In this document: positions 54,046 to 64,000 of the stretch, piece after piece | Numbering within the stretch: position 1 is the first letter of the stretch | Layout: every line of letters begins with the position of its first letter | Assembly (NCBI RefSeq): GCF_040954645.1 | Contig: NC_092806.1 | Coordinates: forward strand, 28,421,644 to 28,485,643 | Reading direction: 5' to 3' | Length of the DNA: 64,000 nt | Source of the DNA: Diabrotica undecimpunctata | Taxonomy: Eukaryota > Arthropoda > Insecta > Coleoptera > Chrysomelidae | Position numbers and translations under genes: made by a program | The notes under the pieces: generated by a model | Database searches by the model: none | The model's input: only the letters and a program-made list of their open reading frames with translations | Told to the model about the DNA's origin: nothing

Positions 54046-54795
54046 CTTAGTTGACGTTGTAACGAGGTCTACATTTCGACATCTCAGCTATCGACTCTAC
54101 TCAACTCTAGAACTGTAATTGTAACTCTAAGCTGCAAACTGTCAAACTAAACTGTAACTGTGCTAAATTCATTCCTTTCGGTTTTTAGAAACATCCTTGC
54201 CTTGTGACGCGACCGCTCAACTTTGTTTTGCATGTTTAAGAAAGGCCGCACTGAGATTGTTTGCAAGTAGGCAAACTGAGGTAGTTGTCTAAAAAGTTAT
54301 TAAAAAATTTGACCATTAATTAAAAAATTATTTATGGTAAAATTTCGTTTACATTTTTTAAAACGGCTATTTTCAATGCAACGTTCTTTTTTGACTCAAG
54401 TCTTCTGCAAGGTGTTTATTAGACCCTGTCTCTACTTCTAGCTGTATGAAATTCATAAGTTAATCTATTACATGTTCTCCAATCATTATCTGGCTTCTGA
54501 TGGAGTTTTGACATAATACAGCTGCATAACACAGAATCAACAAGAAAAGATTTTCCATTTTTAATAAAATTTATTTAGTTCCATTATGTGGATGATAGTA
54601 TATTGAAACGAATAAGTTGAGGAGGTCCACTTGTTTAGTTTTTAAAAATATATTTAGTCCTGTTATGTCCCGTTGTATTTTTCTTGTTTTTCTTTATAAA
54701 ATCTAGGAAGATTTTGATATGCGATGGATATCTTTTTTAGGTGAACGGCTCTTTACCATCTCTTCCGCGTTAGGGGTAGAAATTTAAGTCGAAAG
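54046..54795. other. No gene seen
   Basis: 54046-54290 is less AT-rich and may be flanking LTR or target sequence of the gypsy remnant; the rest is AT-rich without signals. Confidence 0.35.
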
Positions 54796-55740
54796 AGTGT
54801 CGTACGGTCGGAGCATCCTCCGAGGTATTCGGAGATTCTTGATGCATCCCGGCCGCTGCTCTAGAGACGGAGCGAAGGTTTTTCGCCTCCATCCTCTTAC
54901 TCGTGGAATTTATAAGTACTTGGTTCCACACTCGGTGAGAAGCTCACCGGAGGCTCTGTGGTCAACAAGGGGCCACCGGTAATGCAGAATACTTTAAGCA
55001 GTTCGAGTTTTCTTACGTGAAAAATATATTTGTCTTGCATATATAATTTATCTAGTATTCTAAGCACGGTGGATGCCTTGGATCTCACAGAGATGCCGGC
55101 CCTTCACGCTTCAACGTGTGGTTAAGTACTCACTACACGAGGTGTATAGGAACACCGGCAGAGTGTTGACTATTCGCTGGCCCTTCACTCCGTCCTGCTA
55201 CCTCCCGTGAAATAATCTTAAGTCCAATAGGGACTTTTATTATTTTCGTCCAGAGGTTTTAGCAAAGAAGTGCTACTTCATCCCGGTCACCGATTGAGTA
55301 ATTCTACGTCCACCTGGGGCTTTTATTTACTCCCAACCGTCGATGGTCTAGTGGAACGCTGTGTCAGATCTGAAATAGCTGTAAAACAACCTGTCTTTTT
55401 TCTTATTTTGAATATCAATACCGGATAGCGAGCGTTCTCTCCGAGCTGTTAGCTGGCTTTCGTGAAGTGATTATAAGTTTGTTGTCGTACTTTTCTTCAC
55501 CTCGATGAAAGACGGACCAACAGTTAACAACACCAGTTCCTATACCGCTTGTTGGCTTCGTGTTACCACACTAAAAGGCGTTAGGACTCGTCTTCGAAGA
55601 GATGTTCAGATGCGCTGCGTTTTTATGCATTCTTGTTTGCAATTCCGCAGCGATCTTCCGTTTGTTATTGGCCGGCCAGAGTGACAATCTTTCCTCTGAG
55701 TGGCCGCTCTGGCGACAAGAGCACGTGGGAACTGGTCAAA
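54796..55740 (+). repeat. LTR-like dispersed repeat, copy 2
   Basis: Starts TGTCGTACGGTCGGAG and shares ordered blocks with 42778-43350 (see that entry). It carries about 450 bp of GC-richer sequence absent from copy 1, including two similar segments (GTCCAATAGGGACTTTTATT near 55212 and GTCCACCTGGGGCTTTTATT near 55309). No TSD could be assigned for either copy. Confidence 0.55.
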
Positions 55741-56919
55741 ATCTCGACGCGTATATTTTTCGCAGGAATAAATTAAAAGTACTTGTCGAGTTAATGATTT
55801 TAAATAGTTATCAAAATCTTTGCTTGCTCCTATAATATATGTAGAGGTTGCCAATTTGACGTGAAAAATTTAAACCTATTAATAAAAAATACATTATCGA
55901 TTATATAAATATAAAAATAAAAATATCGGTCATATTTATTATGTTAAAAAATATTAAGAATCATAAAAATAAAATATATAGGTATGTAAGCACTAAAGAA
56001 CTTTTCCAAACAAATAAATGGATTTTATTTTGTTCCATAATTTTTTTAGACATATTTATACTATCAAAAGGTGTTTATATAATTATAACAAAATTTATAG
56101 AGCAATGAATATCATATGACAGTGTCTTTCTTTATTTTAATATTCTTCCGTTAGCTGTCATATAATGAACATTGCGTATTATAAGTTTAATTTGTATGTA
56201 ATTCTACTGGACCTTTTTTGATTAATTTCATTTTTGGTTAATTTTTTTAATTTTAAGTTGTTAAGACCTTTTAATGGTTAAGTTACAAATTGAGTATTTT
56301 CGTTGAATCTGTAATAATGTGCTTGTTGAGAACTACATTATTATAATCTATTTTATTTCGTGTCTCTGCTCAGATTTGTTCATATTCTATAAATATTTTA
56401 TACAACCAGCTGTTAATCTAATATATGAGTCGTTCATTTACAACCAGTGTCAAGGCCGGGTATAAGAGCCCTATTTCATATAGATACTTGGTGTAGATAT
56501 GTTATTTCAATAACATACTATAATCTTTGCATGGCAATATAATGATACCTGATTTGTACCTCATAAATTATCTGCAGTAATTTTCTTTCACTTTATCTTG
56601 TTGGATTAACTTGACAAGTAGCTGTGTTAGGCATGCTTTGTGATGATAAATGGAAATAATGCTATGTCAGTAATATAATTGTTAATTAAATAGTCTCAAA
56701 ATAATACCATTTTTGCATAATTTGAAGTAACTTAACTATTTATTTTATCATAAGAACCATTTATATTTTAATCCAAATAAATATATTTTTTTCACACAAA
56801 TTAACAGCACTTGTCTTCATATACCAGTTCAATGTCAGGGACGACAAAGATCAGTTTGCCATCACCTTTCTCGGTCGCCCTCTCACCACCACACCACATC
56901 TCTGATATAGGATATATCC
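55741..56919. other. AT-rich spacer, no gene seen
   Basis: No coding signal, TIR pair or tandem array recognised. The last 100 bp may already belong to the next LINE. Confidence 0.45.
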
Positions 56920-57640
56920 ATAAGCGATATTTTAGCCGCGGAGTTAAAATAAAGAATGCAACATCAGAGAAATTTGAAGTCAAGGAAAGTTTACTACAAG
57001 GAGATTCACTATCAGCTGTGATGTAGTCGGTCATACGAGAAGTAAATAACAATAGAGAAGGAATGCGGAGTCCGGCGTTTGTAGATCTTGTGGGAATATT
57101 AACAAGAAGCAAACGGGAGTTGCAGGAAGTAGTACGGAGGTTTTATAAATCCGCAAAAAAGACTGGGTCTGTATATCAATGAAAATAAGACAAAATACAT
57201 GGAGTGGATAGAGAACAGCTGTCTGAGGCTGAGGGAACAGAATATTAAAGTAGAAATAAAACGCAGAGGAACATACAATTTTGAAAAAGTACAAAGATTT
57301 ATATACTTTGGTACGCTTTTCACCTTTAAATCGAACAAGAAAGAAAAGATCCAATCACGATTAATGGCTGGAAATCGTTGTCCATATACCATAAGTCGAA
57401 TTTTTAAACGCATAATATTTCAAAGAATGCAAAAATTCGGATGTATAAAATAGGTACCCAACAAGAAGTGACATATGCTCGTGCAGCATGGACATTGACA
57501 AACAAGATGTGCTTGAAGTATGGAAAAGATCTTTGGAGGCAAATTAGAAGACATTGCATGGGTAAGACGAACAGACAGGGAATTTAAAGATTTGTATAAG
57601 TAGCCCACCATAACTGGAGTGTTGTTCGGAAAGCTTTCCG
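56920..57640 (+). pseudogene. LINE RT fragment, decayed
   Basis: Plus-strand frames show FEVKESLLQGDSLSAVM (motif B), a short post-catalytic helix ending NENKTKYMEW, FEKVQRFIYFGTLFTFKSNKKEK (the YLG region), a YARAAWTLT thumb motif, and AWVRRTDREFKDLYK near the end. The YADD motif itself is deleted or unreadable. Several frameshifts. Confidence 0.6.
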
Positions 57641-57689
57641 CGGTTAGTACAATTAAACCTAGAGCTAAGATTAAACTCAATAGTCTTCC

Positions 57690-58560
57690 GGGTTAAACCG
57701 CGTCGATTGCGCCGAGCTTTCGACTTTCTCTTTGATGTCTTCTTCAGGGCTTCCACGGTCTCAGTCTCCCGAGCCCCCAGACACTACTACACTGATCACT
57801 AATCAATGCATTACTGCTACTGGGAACATTGCAAAGCGTTTGTGCCCTCCAATTAAAGAACTGGCAGAACCCTGGTCTACCTGACCTTTCGGCTATACGA
57901 CCGTTAACGAATCCACTGCCCCTACGAGTCCGACACCAAAATGAAGGTGCCACGCCACGTATACCAGAAACGTTTCGTGGGGCTTCACCTTCCCCGTAGT
58001 ACCTGTGTTGCGATTACCGCACCTACCCGTTATCCCACCCACGGGCGGATAGGCGAAGCAGGCAGAGGAATTTTCACCTCGCACGTAGACAGGTCGCCGC
58101 CGAGGATCTCTCCTCTACCACTCTTGAATCTCCTGACGGGTACGTACCAAGGCACCCACACCACGCTTGACACAAGGCCAAGAGAGGTGTGTACGGGCCC
58201 AGCTCGTTCAACCTCGCCAGGTTCTCTTGGAATGAGAGTAGAGTGGTCCCACGTCTCGTCTCAGAGTCTCGTCTCGGATACTAGGAATGTAGACCGGTGA
58301 CCGTGTCGCTTAAGCGATCGTGTGCGTTTCTACAAATCTCCACAGGGATACACTGGGAACAGAGGACGGTTCATATATACCGTCGATGTGGAGGTTGGCG
58401 TGGGGATAAGCGCTGGAATAGGCGCGGGGACTGGCGAAGGGGTTGGCGAGAACATCTCTGATAGTAGGATTTTGATTGGCGGGTGGGGTGGACGATATTT
58501 TCTTTATAAGAGGTCTTCATGTCAGGAACCTTCGAGTTTAATTCCCTTCACTATTCGTTA
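57690..58560. other. GC-rich island of unknown nature
   Basis: Clearly richer in G+C than the surrounding sequence. It has open frames on both strands (57941-58300 plus; 58084-57744 minus), as expected by chance in GC-rich DNA, and no domain I recognise. A GAAGGTG...CACCTTC hairpin with an inner CCACG/CGTGG pair lies at about 57941-58004. It might be a 5' UTR or LTR of an unidentified element or a host CpG-like region. Confidence 0.4.
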
Positions 58561-58939
58561 TGTGTGCTGATCCTTGTTCTAATCTCACAACAAGATGGGT
58601 TGACATGTTTTTTCTTCGATTGGGAATAATAAACATTGGGATTAATAAACACCAGATGTAAAACGCAATTTTATATTACTAAAGTGCACAGAAAATAGAG
58701 ACAATTTATCTTTTAAAATGTGAAATTTGTTTAAATGTGTTTAATTTTGTTTGTATTCTGAGCGGCGGTCGGAGAGTGAATGATTCAATGTATAATTCTT
58801 TCTAATAAGAAACTTTTTACAAAGAGGGTCTGTCTTTTTATTATAATTATCGCGATATGTAGACACCATAATCAACTACGCATATTCACTTTCAGCGAAA
58901 CGGTAGTCATTGTGTATTGTTTATTGTTCCAAAAGTCTA
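58561..58939. other. AT-rich spacer, no gene seen
   Basis: No coding signal before the mariner left end. Confidence 0.4.
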
Positions 58940-60137
58940 CGAGGTCTGGCTATTAAATAACGATACTGCGCGCGCAGAAGGCGTCCTAGAGGGGAAGAGT
59001 AGGAAACCAATGTAGCATTGGATAGCTGGAAGTGTCTACTCTTTCAGTACGAGAACACGTTTTTGTCGCTGTAGTAGTATTTTTTCTGTAGAGGTTAGAA
59101 AAGAACGTGTTTTTTTCTAGTGCCGATAACAATGTGTGACGAAAAACATGAGCAACGGATTAATGTGAAATTTCTCGTTAAATTAAAAAAAAACTCCCAC
59201 TGAATGCTATAATTTGTCGAAAGAGGCTTATGGTGAGAATTGTCTATCTCGTGCGCGTGTTTTTGAATGGTATAAACGGTTTTCTGAAGGCCGAGAGAGC
59301 GCTGAAGATGACCAACGTCCAGGTCGATCTATCTCTGCTTCAACTCCGCAAACAGTGACCAAAATAAATGAAATTGTGCGTGGAGATCATTGTATGAGCA
59401 TTCAGATGATTGCTAAGACTGTAAACGCCAATAAAGAAACTGTCAGAAAAATTTTAGATGACGAATTGAACATGAAGAAAGTCTGTGCGAAGTTGGTATC
59501 AACAAATTTGACCCCTGACCAAAAGCTCGTCCGTCAACAGATCTGCTCAGATTTTCTTGAGAGGTTACATGAAGAGCCTGAATTAATGGAAAACATCATC
59601 ACTTGCAATGAAACCTGGATATTCAAATACGATGTTAAAACTAAGCGACAATCCATGCACTGGAAAAGTCCTACATCGCCAGGAATGAAAAAAACAAGGA
59701 TGTCGAAATCAAAATTTAAAACCATGCCAATCGTTTTTTTCGACATAAACGGCATCGTGATGACTGAATTGGTTCCAGAGTTCCGGTTAAATAACGCTGT
59801 GAAGCGTTATTTAACCGCTAGAGACATTCCAGTGCTCGAACACCCGCCGTACTCGCCTGATTTAGCACCCTGTGACTTTTTCCTGTTTCCGAACATCAAG
59901 TCTGTCTTAAAAGGAATCCGGTTCGAGTCGATGGAAGAGGTGAAGCGAAAAACGGCGGAGCTCCTAAAAGCTCTAACAAAAGAAGACTTCCAGCATTGCT
60001 TTGACCAATGGAAAAAACGAATGGAACGGTGTGTGGCGAGGGAAGGGGAATATATTGAAGGAGAGCATTCGATTGTAGAATAATTTTTAAAATAAAATTT
60101 TTTTTCATAGGCAGTCTCCTTATTTAATAGCCAGACC
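58940..60137 (+). mobile_element. mariner-like element, nearly intact
   Basis: The left end CGAGGTCTGGCTATTAAATA (58940) and reverse complement of the right end GGGTCTGGCTATTAAATAAG (about 60137) are ~28-bp inverted repeats ending in ACTG, with a few differences. A TA lies at 58938-58939; the right TA is offset by one base, so the exact right boundary is uncertain. The ~1.2-kb length is slightly short of the typical 1.3 kb. Confidence 0.8.
59131..60083 (+). pseudogene. mariner transposase with frameshift and active-site change
   Basis: The natural ATG is at 59131 (MCDEKHEQRINVKFLV). An extra A in a run at about 59186-59194 shifts the frame before CYNLSKEAYG; from 59214 the frame is open for 289 codons to 60083. 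It has the helix-turn-helix regions, WYKRFSEGRE, and the DD34D core: the first motif reads TCNETWIF with Asn (AAT, 59607-59609) instead of the catalytic Asp; the second, FFDINGIV, and third, YSPDLAPCDFF, are intact. Cut-and-paste activity should therefore be lost twice over. Confidence 0.85.
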
Positions 60138-60970
60138 CATATATCATTCGATAGTGAATGGTTCTGTAAGCGAAATTTTAAGGAGTCATTACTAGAGAAA
60201 ACTAAATTAGAAACAACGTATGTTGATATTTTAACACTATGGATACGAACCCATGTGACCTACTGTTATATAATTACTGTAATTTACTAAAACATTATTC
60301 TGTCAAAATATGGGTCAGTGTTTGTTGCATTCCATTTTGCCCAAATACGTGTAGAAATGTTTACGGTTTATTTGCAAAACAAAAAAAAAAGAATAAAATA
60401 TTTCAAAAGAGTATATTTTTGATAACTTTATTAATACAATTGACTTTTACAAAATCACTTAATTGTTATAGGTTATACTTTTAGATATTTAAATTATTTT
60501 TAACATGTTTAATAAAATCTTCATTTCACAAAACAATATAGTTAAAACTACCAATTAACGTTGGCAAATAAACAAATAAATAATCACAAATACTCCGCCC
60601 ATTAGTACATTTACACTTGATACTGTGTGTAGCACTTTTTACGATATAAACATTTTTTTTTAAATTAAGTAGACTTCGTAATAGAATCTTAAATTTGAAT
60701 GTTTATAGGAGATTAAATAATATCAGTAGGTGTTATGTACTTATGTACTTACTTCTTGATTCTAAAATAGCAGATAAAAGAGTATTTTTTTCAGTATTTT
60801 TTTCATAATAGAAACCACTATTAAAATATTTTAATATTTTAATTAAACGCAACTTAAAATAGTTTTCCATTTAAATTCTCTACAGACTGTACTGCAATTC
60901 AACTTGCAAACTGACCACAAGATGCCTCTGCCATCGTGCGCGTAGCGAATAGCCTAGCCATGATCTCTTT
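60138..60970. other. AT-rich spacer, no gene seen
   Basis: No supported gene. The frame at 60239-60484 has no family resemblance. Confidence 0.45.
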
Positions 60971-61304
60971 CTTCTTCTTCTTAACATGCCATACACCAAA
61001 GTGCGTAGGCGACTATCTCATTACTAGAATTCTGTTCTTGGCGGCGTGACACAGCTCGCCTGTATTGTGTATTCCTGTCCATTCTTTAATATTCCTTAAC
61101 CAGGATAATTGTTTGCGGCCGGCTCCTCTCCTACCTTCGATCTTCCCTTGTAGGATTAACTGTGGTATTTCATATTTTGCTCCTCTCAATATGTGCCCAA
61201 GGTAACCAATCTTGCGTTTTTTAATTAATTCAAAGAGTTCTCTTTCCACGCCGGCTCTCTTAAGGACGTCATCGTTTCGAACTCTATCCACCCAAGGTAT
61301 GCGT
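60971..61304 (-). mobile_element. 334-bp LINE tail insertion with 11-bp TSD
   Basis: ATGATCTCTTT occurs at 60960-60970 and 61305-61315. The minus-strand insert is the last ~92 codons of a LINE RT (RVRNDDVLKRAG, KIGYLGHILRG, RRGAGRKQLSWLRNIKEW) plus a GAA-type tail. It is 5'-truncated and related to the GPGRRR-tailed family. Confidence 0.8.
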
Positions 61305-61315
61305 ATGATCTCTTT

Positions 61316-62487
61316 ACTTTTCTCTATTTTTGAGAACTTTATAAAATAAATCTTTGGTTACGTTACGTCCTACTTTGCCGCTATTACTTAAATTTGACTT
61401 AATCAGATTTTTAAATCTCATTTTTTTTTGTAATATCTTTCTGAATCTAAAAAGCTTTGTGGCTATGAACCAGGATCCCTAAAATCAAAGGGAGGACATT
61501 TACTTCACCAGTAGGGCTCAGTTTCTTGCAAAGTTCCACTCCGTTACGAGCCGTCCTCTTCAGCTTCAGTTTTATCTAAAATATTAAAATTAAAAACTAA
61601 TACCAAATAGGCAACTCACATGACATAGTTAAAATTTCTAGACGAAATGCCAATTTATCCTTATTTAGACTAGAAGTAGGTAGTAATTTTCTCGCTAAGT
61701 CCATCACGTTGCTTGGCTTTTCGTTTGACTTCACTGACACCTTTAAAACAAAACAAAAATCAAAAGAGTAAAGGGACATCCACAACTCGATTAAAATTAA
61801 ACTGTGCTTGAATAAAATAAAAATACTTAAACTCACAATCTACTATGACTTCAGACTTGCTTCGAAGAAGATTAATTAATCAGTGTTTTATAATCAAGCA
61901 CTTGGAAGTGTGGTTCTCATCTAATGTTAGAATAAAGGGACATCCACAACACATGCCATGACTTAATAATATTAAATCATGGCATGCGTTATTCATTCTT
62001 GGGTCTCATAATAAAGATAATAATTTTGTATATAGTGGCAGTGTAATAAAGCTGATATATTGTGAAACAAAATCAAATAAAGTTAAACAGTATTGATTGT
62101 GGTAATTTTATCTTGAAAATTCTAAATTACCTTTCTTTTTAAACTTGTCAAATTTTGCCGCCCAAGGCAAATTCATATTTCCCCTTATTTCCGTACCAGT
62201 ATGGTTGGTAATCACGATAGTTCTGCAAGTTATATTTGTAGACGATAAAACAAAGAAAATATCTTATACGAATCTTTTGAACTATTTTTTAAACTGAATT
62301 TTAACTCTAACAAGCAGTATTGAAAATCGTGCATGTAGCTTGTAGTATGATGTTTACAGCAAACTTGTAGAGCAGTACAACTCTATGACAAAATTTGTGG
62401 GAGAGAAAAGAATAAATTTCAGTAAAGCTATTTTCTATAAAGCAAGATATACAGAGTAATGGTTTCCTATAATAATTCAGTTAAATA
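61316..62487. other. No gene; contains a short direct repeat pair
   Basis: AT-rich and non-coding. TAAAGGGACATCCACAAC occurs identically at 61769-61786 and 61933-61950, flanking 146 bp that show no element hallmark. Confidence 0.5.
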
Positions 62488-63988
62488 CACTCGCGATCAT
62501 AAAATCCGGGCCACCTTGAAAATTTCATTTTTAACGAGCTTTATCGTAAATAATAATAACACAAATACAAACTAATGCATGTTTCTGATAATTGTTGTCA
62601 GCTTAGCGGTTTCCTTTGTAACAAAGAATTCCAATAATGCCGATTGCGCGGAAAACTGTACACTTCCCAAAATGAACGGTACCTGTAACTGCCGCTTGTT
62701 TTAAATGTCTCATTTGTGCTTCGACTTTCTGTTCAAACGCAACAAACAAACGTTTATTATTGCCGCCATTAGTGTTTATTAGTGCCTTTATTAGTGTCTA
62801 TTATTGTTTATTTTTTTGCCAAAAATGCCTTGACTGTTGTTGAAACCGCACGCATTGTTGCGTTTGTGGAAGACGGTCACACTCAACGGCAAGTCGCAAG
62901 AACTGTTGGCGTAAGTCTTTCTACGGTTCAACAAGTACTTCAACGCTTTCGGAAGACGAGTTTGCTAACCAGACGACCTGGCTCTGGCCGAAGAAGAACG
63001 ACCACGGCACGAGATGACCGTTTTCTTGTGTTTCAGGCTTTACGAAACCGGACCTCAACTGCGGTTATGCATCGAAATTGCCTACAGGAAGTACGAAATT
63101 GCAATGTTAGCGTTGCAACAGTCAGGAGAAGACTTCGTTCTTCTGGACTATCTTCTCGGGTAATGGCTACAGGACCGCCACTTAGCCAATGGACGTGTAA
63201 GAGTTTGGAGGAAAACCGGTGAACGATTTTCACAAGCTTGCATTGCTCGAATAATGCCGTTTGGTGGAGGCTCGGTCATAGCTTGGGGAGGTGTATCTTC
63301 CGACTTCCGCACAGAATTACCCTTCATCGAAAATGGGTCCTTAACTGCACGAAGGTACATTACGGAAATTCTGGAAGAACATGTTATGCCCACCATGGCA
63401 GGGCTAGGAGAAGACGCCGTTTTTATGCAGGACAACGCGCGACCGCACGTTGCCAGGATCAGTATGCAATACTTGGACGAGGTTAGAATTACGAGGTTAC
63501 CCTGGCCAGCTAGGTCTCCGGACCTGAATCCCATCAAACATCTCTGGGACGATTTGAAAAAACGTATTCAAACCCATACACCTCCTCCTAACAACTCACA
63601 GGAGCTTAAGGATCTCTTAGTGAGAGAGTGGAATAACATACCACAACATGTAATCTGGAGAAAAATTGAGAATATGCCCCGTCGTCTGCAAGAGGTTATT
63701 AGAGCAAGGGGAGGCAATACACGATATTAGTCATTGAAATTCCACTGATGTTTTACCAAGTTCTGTATTTTTCATTTTTTCTTTCGTATGCCTGTTTTAA
63801 CAATTTGGTTTGTTTTCTGCTTTTTCAATAAAAACAATAAAAAAACCGTTTTTTTTTCTTTCAAAACAAACATTGATGACAAATAAAAAATACATTAGCT
63901 TAAAAAAAAGGTTATTACTGCACCAGATGCAAAAATATTCAAGAAACTTGAAATTTTAAAGTTGACCCGGAGTTTATGATCGCGAGTG
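62488..63988 (+). mobile_element. Tc1-like element with TIRs and TA duplication
   Basis: Left CACTCGCGATCATAAAATCC and right end (reverse complement CACTCGCGATCATAAACTCC) match over about 38 bp with a few differences and are flanked by TA at 62486-62487 and 63989-63990. The 1501-bp length fits Tc1-like elements. The transposase is disabled. Confidence 0.9.
62828..63730 (+). pseudogene. Tc1-like transposase, internally deleted
   Basis: The N-terminal half (62828-63190) has the paired-type helix-turn-helix: ETARIVAFVEDGHTQRQVA, STVQQVLQRF, GSGRRRTT and a second HTH ending VRRRLR. The ATG at 62825 is out of phase with it, implying an indel at the start. About 50 residues, including the first catalytic Asp motif (TDES), are deleted near 63180-63195. 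The rest is in another frame (63195-63730): GGGSVIAWGGV, MQDNARPH (second Asp), and SPDLNPIKHLWD, where Lys (63536-63538) replaces the catalytic Glu. Confidence 0.85.
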
Positions 63989-64000
63989 TATATTCGACAA

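Noticed and set aside
57941..58300. 119-codon open frame in the GC-rich island
   Set aside because: Open frames exist on both strands there, as expected for GC-rich DNA with few stops, and no motif is recognisable.
60239..60484. 81-codon frame after the mariner
   Set aside because: No family similarity, AT-rich composition and no splice context.

Overview
The window is eukaryotic, AT-rich and intron-bearing, and almost every recognisable coding trace belongs to a transposable element. The mix of RTE-, Jockey- and RNase-H-bearing LINEs, a Ty3/gypsy remnant, hAT, mariner, Tc1, PIF/Harbinger and piggyBac relatives is typical of a large insect genome, most plausibly a beetle; this is inferred from family content, not proven. 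There are no bacterial operons, rRNA genes, tRNA genes or CRISPR arrays that I can see. One short exon-like open frame (50441-50593) is the only candidate for an ordinary host gene.

Layout. 1-3.3 kb: two decayed LINE reverse transcriptase (RT) pieces. 3.4-9.8 kb: a BED-finger hAT transposon with an 8-bp target-site duplication (TSD), split by a nearly complete RTE element with a 13-bp TSD. 10.5-12.4 kb: a 5'-truncated LINE with an open RT frame and an 11-bp TSD. 12.6-18.4 kb: LINE debris, including one LINE inserted head-on into a relative of its own family (10-bp TSD). 18.9-22.2 kb: a DNA transposon bounded by 36-bp inverted repeats that holds a PIF/Harbinger-type transposase, a spliced MADF-type accessory gene on the other strand, and a third, unrelated-looking ORF. 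23.3-27 kb: a Jockey element split by another LINE (12-bp TSD). 27.2-28.7 kb: an internally deleted piggyBac. 28.9-29.6 kb: a ~150-bp tandem repeat between inverted repeats. 29.6-32.6 kb: nothing recognisable. 32.6-34 kb: one RNase-H LINE inside another (15-bp TSD). 34.6-40.6 kb: a three-level nest, in which a LINE RT holds a solo LTR (4-bp TSD) and the LTR holds a Jockey-group LINE (15-bp TSD) with an intact 941-codon ORF2. 40.5-46.2 kb: LINE scraps and an LTR-like repeat. 47-48 kb: a mariner-superfamily relic with long TIRs. 48.5-49.8 kb: a mosaic RT. 50.4 kb: the possible host exon. 51.3-55.8 kb: a gypsy pol remnant between direct repeats, hit by another LINE, then a second copy of the LTR-like repeat. 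56.9-58.6 kb: an RT relic and a GC-rich island. 58.9-60.1 kb: a nearly intact mariner. 61 kb: a 334-bp LINE tail with TSD. 62.5-64 kb: a Tc1-like element with matching TIRs.

Taken together the region is a stratified insertion record. The nests give a relative order of events, and several joins restore a reading frame across an insertion. The freshest-looking elements are the Jockey-group LINE at 35.3-39.4 kb, the RTE at 6.4-9.7 kb and the mariner at 58.9-60.1 kb, the last two carrying visible disabling changes.
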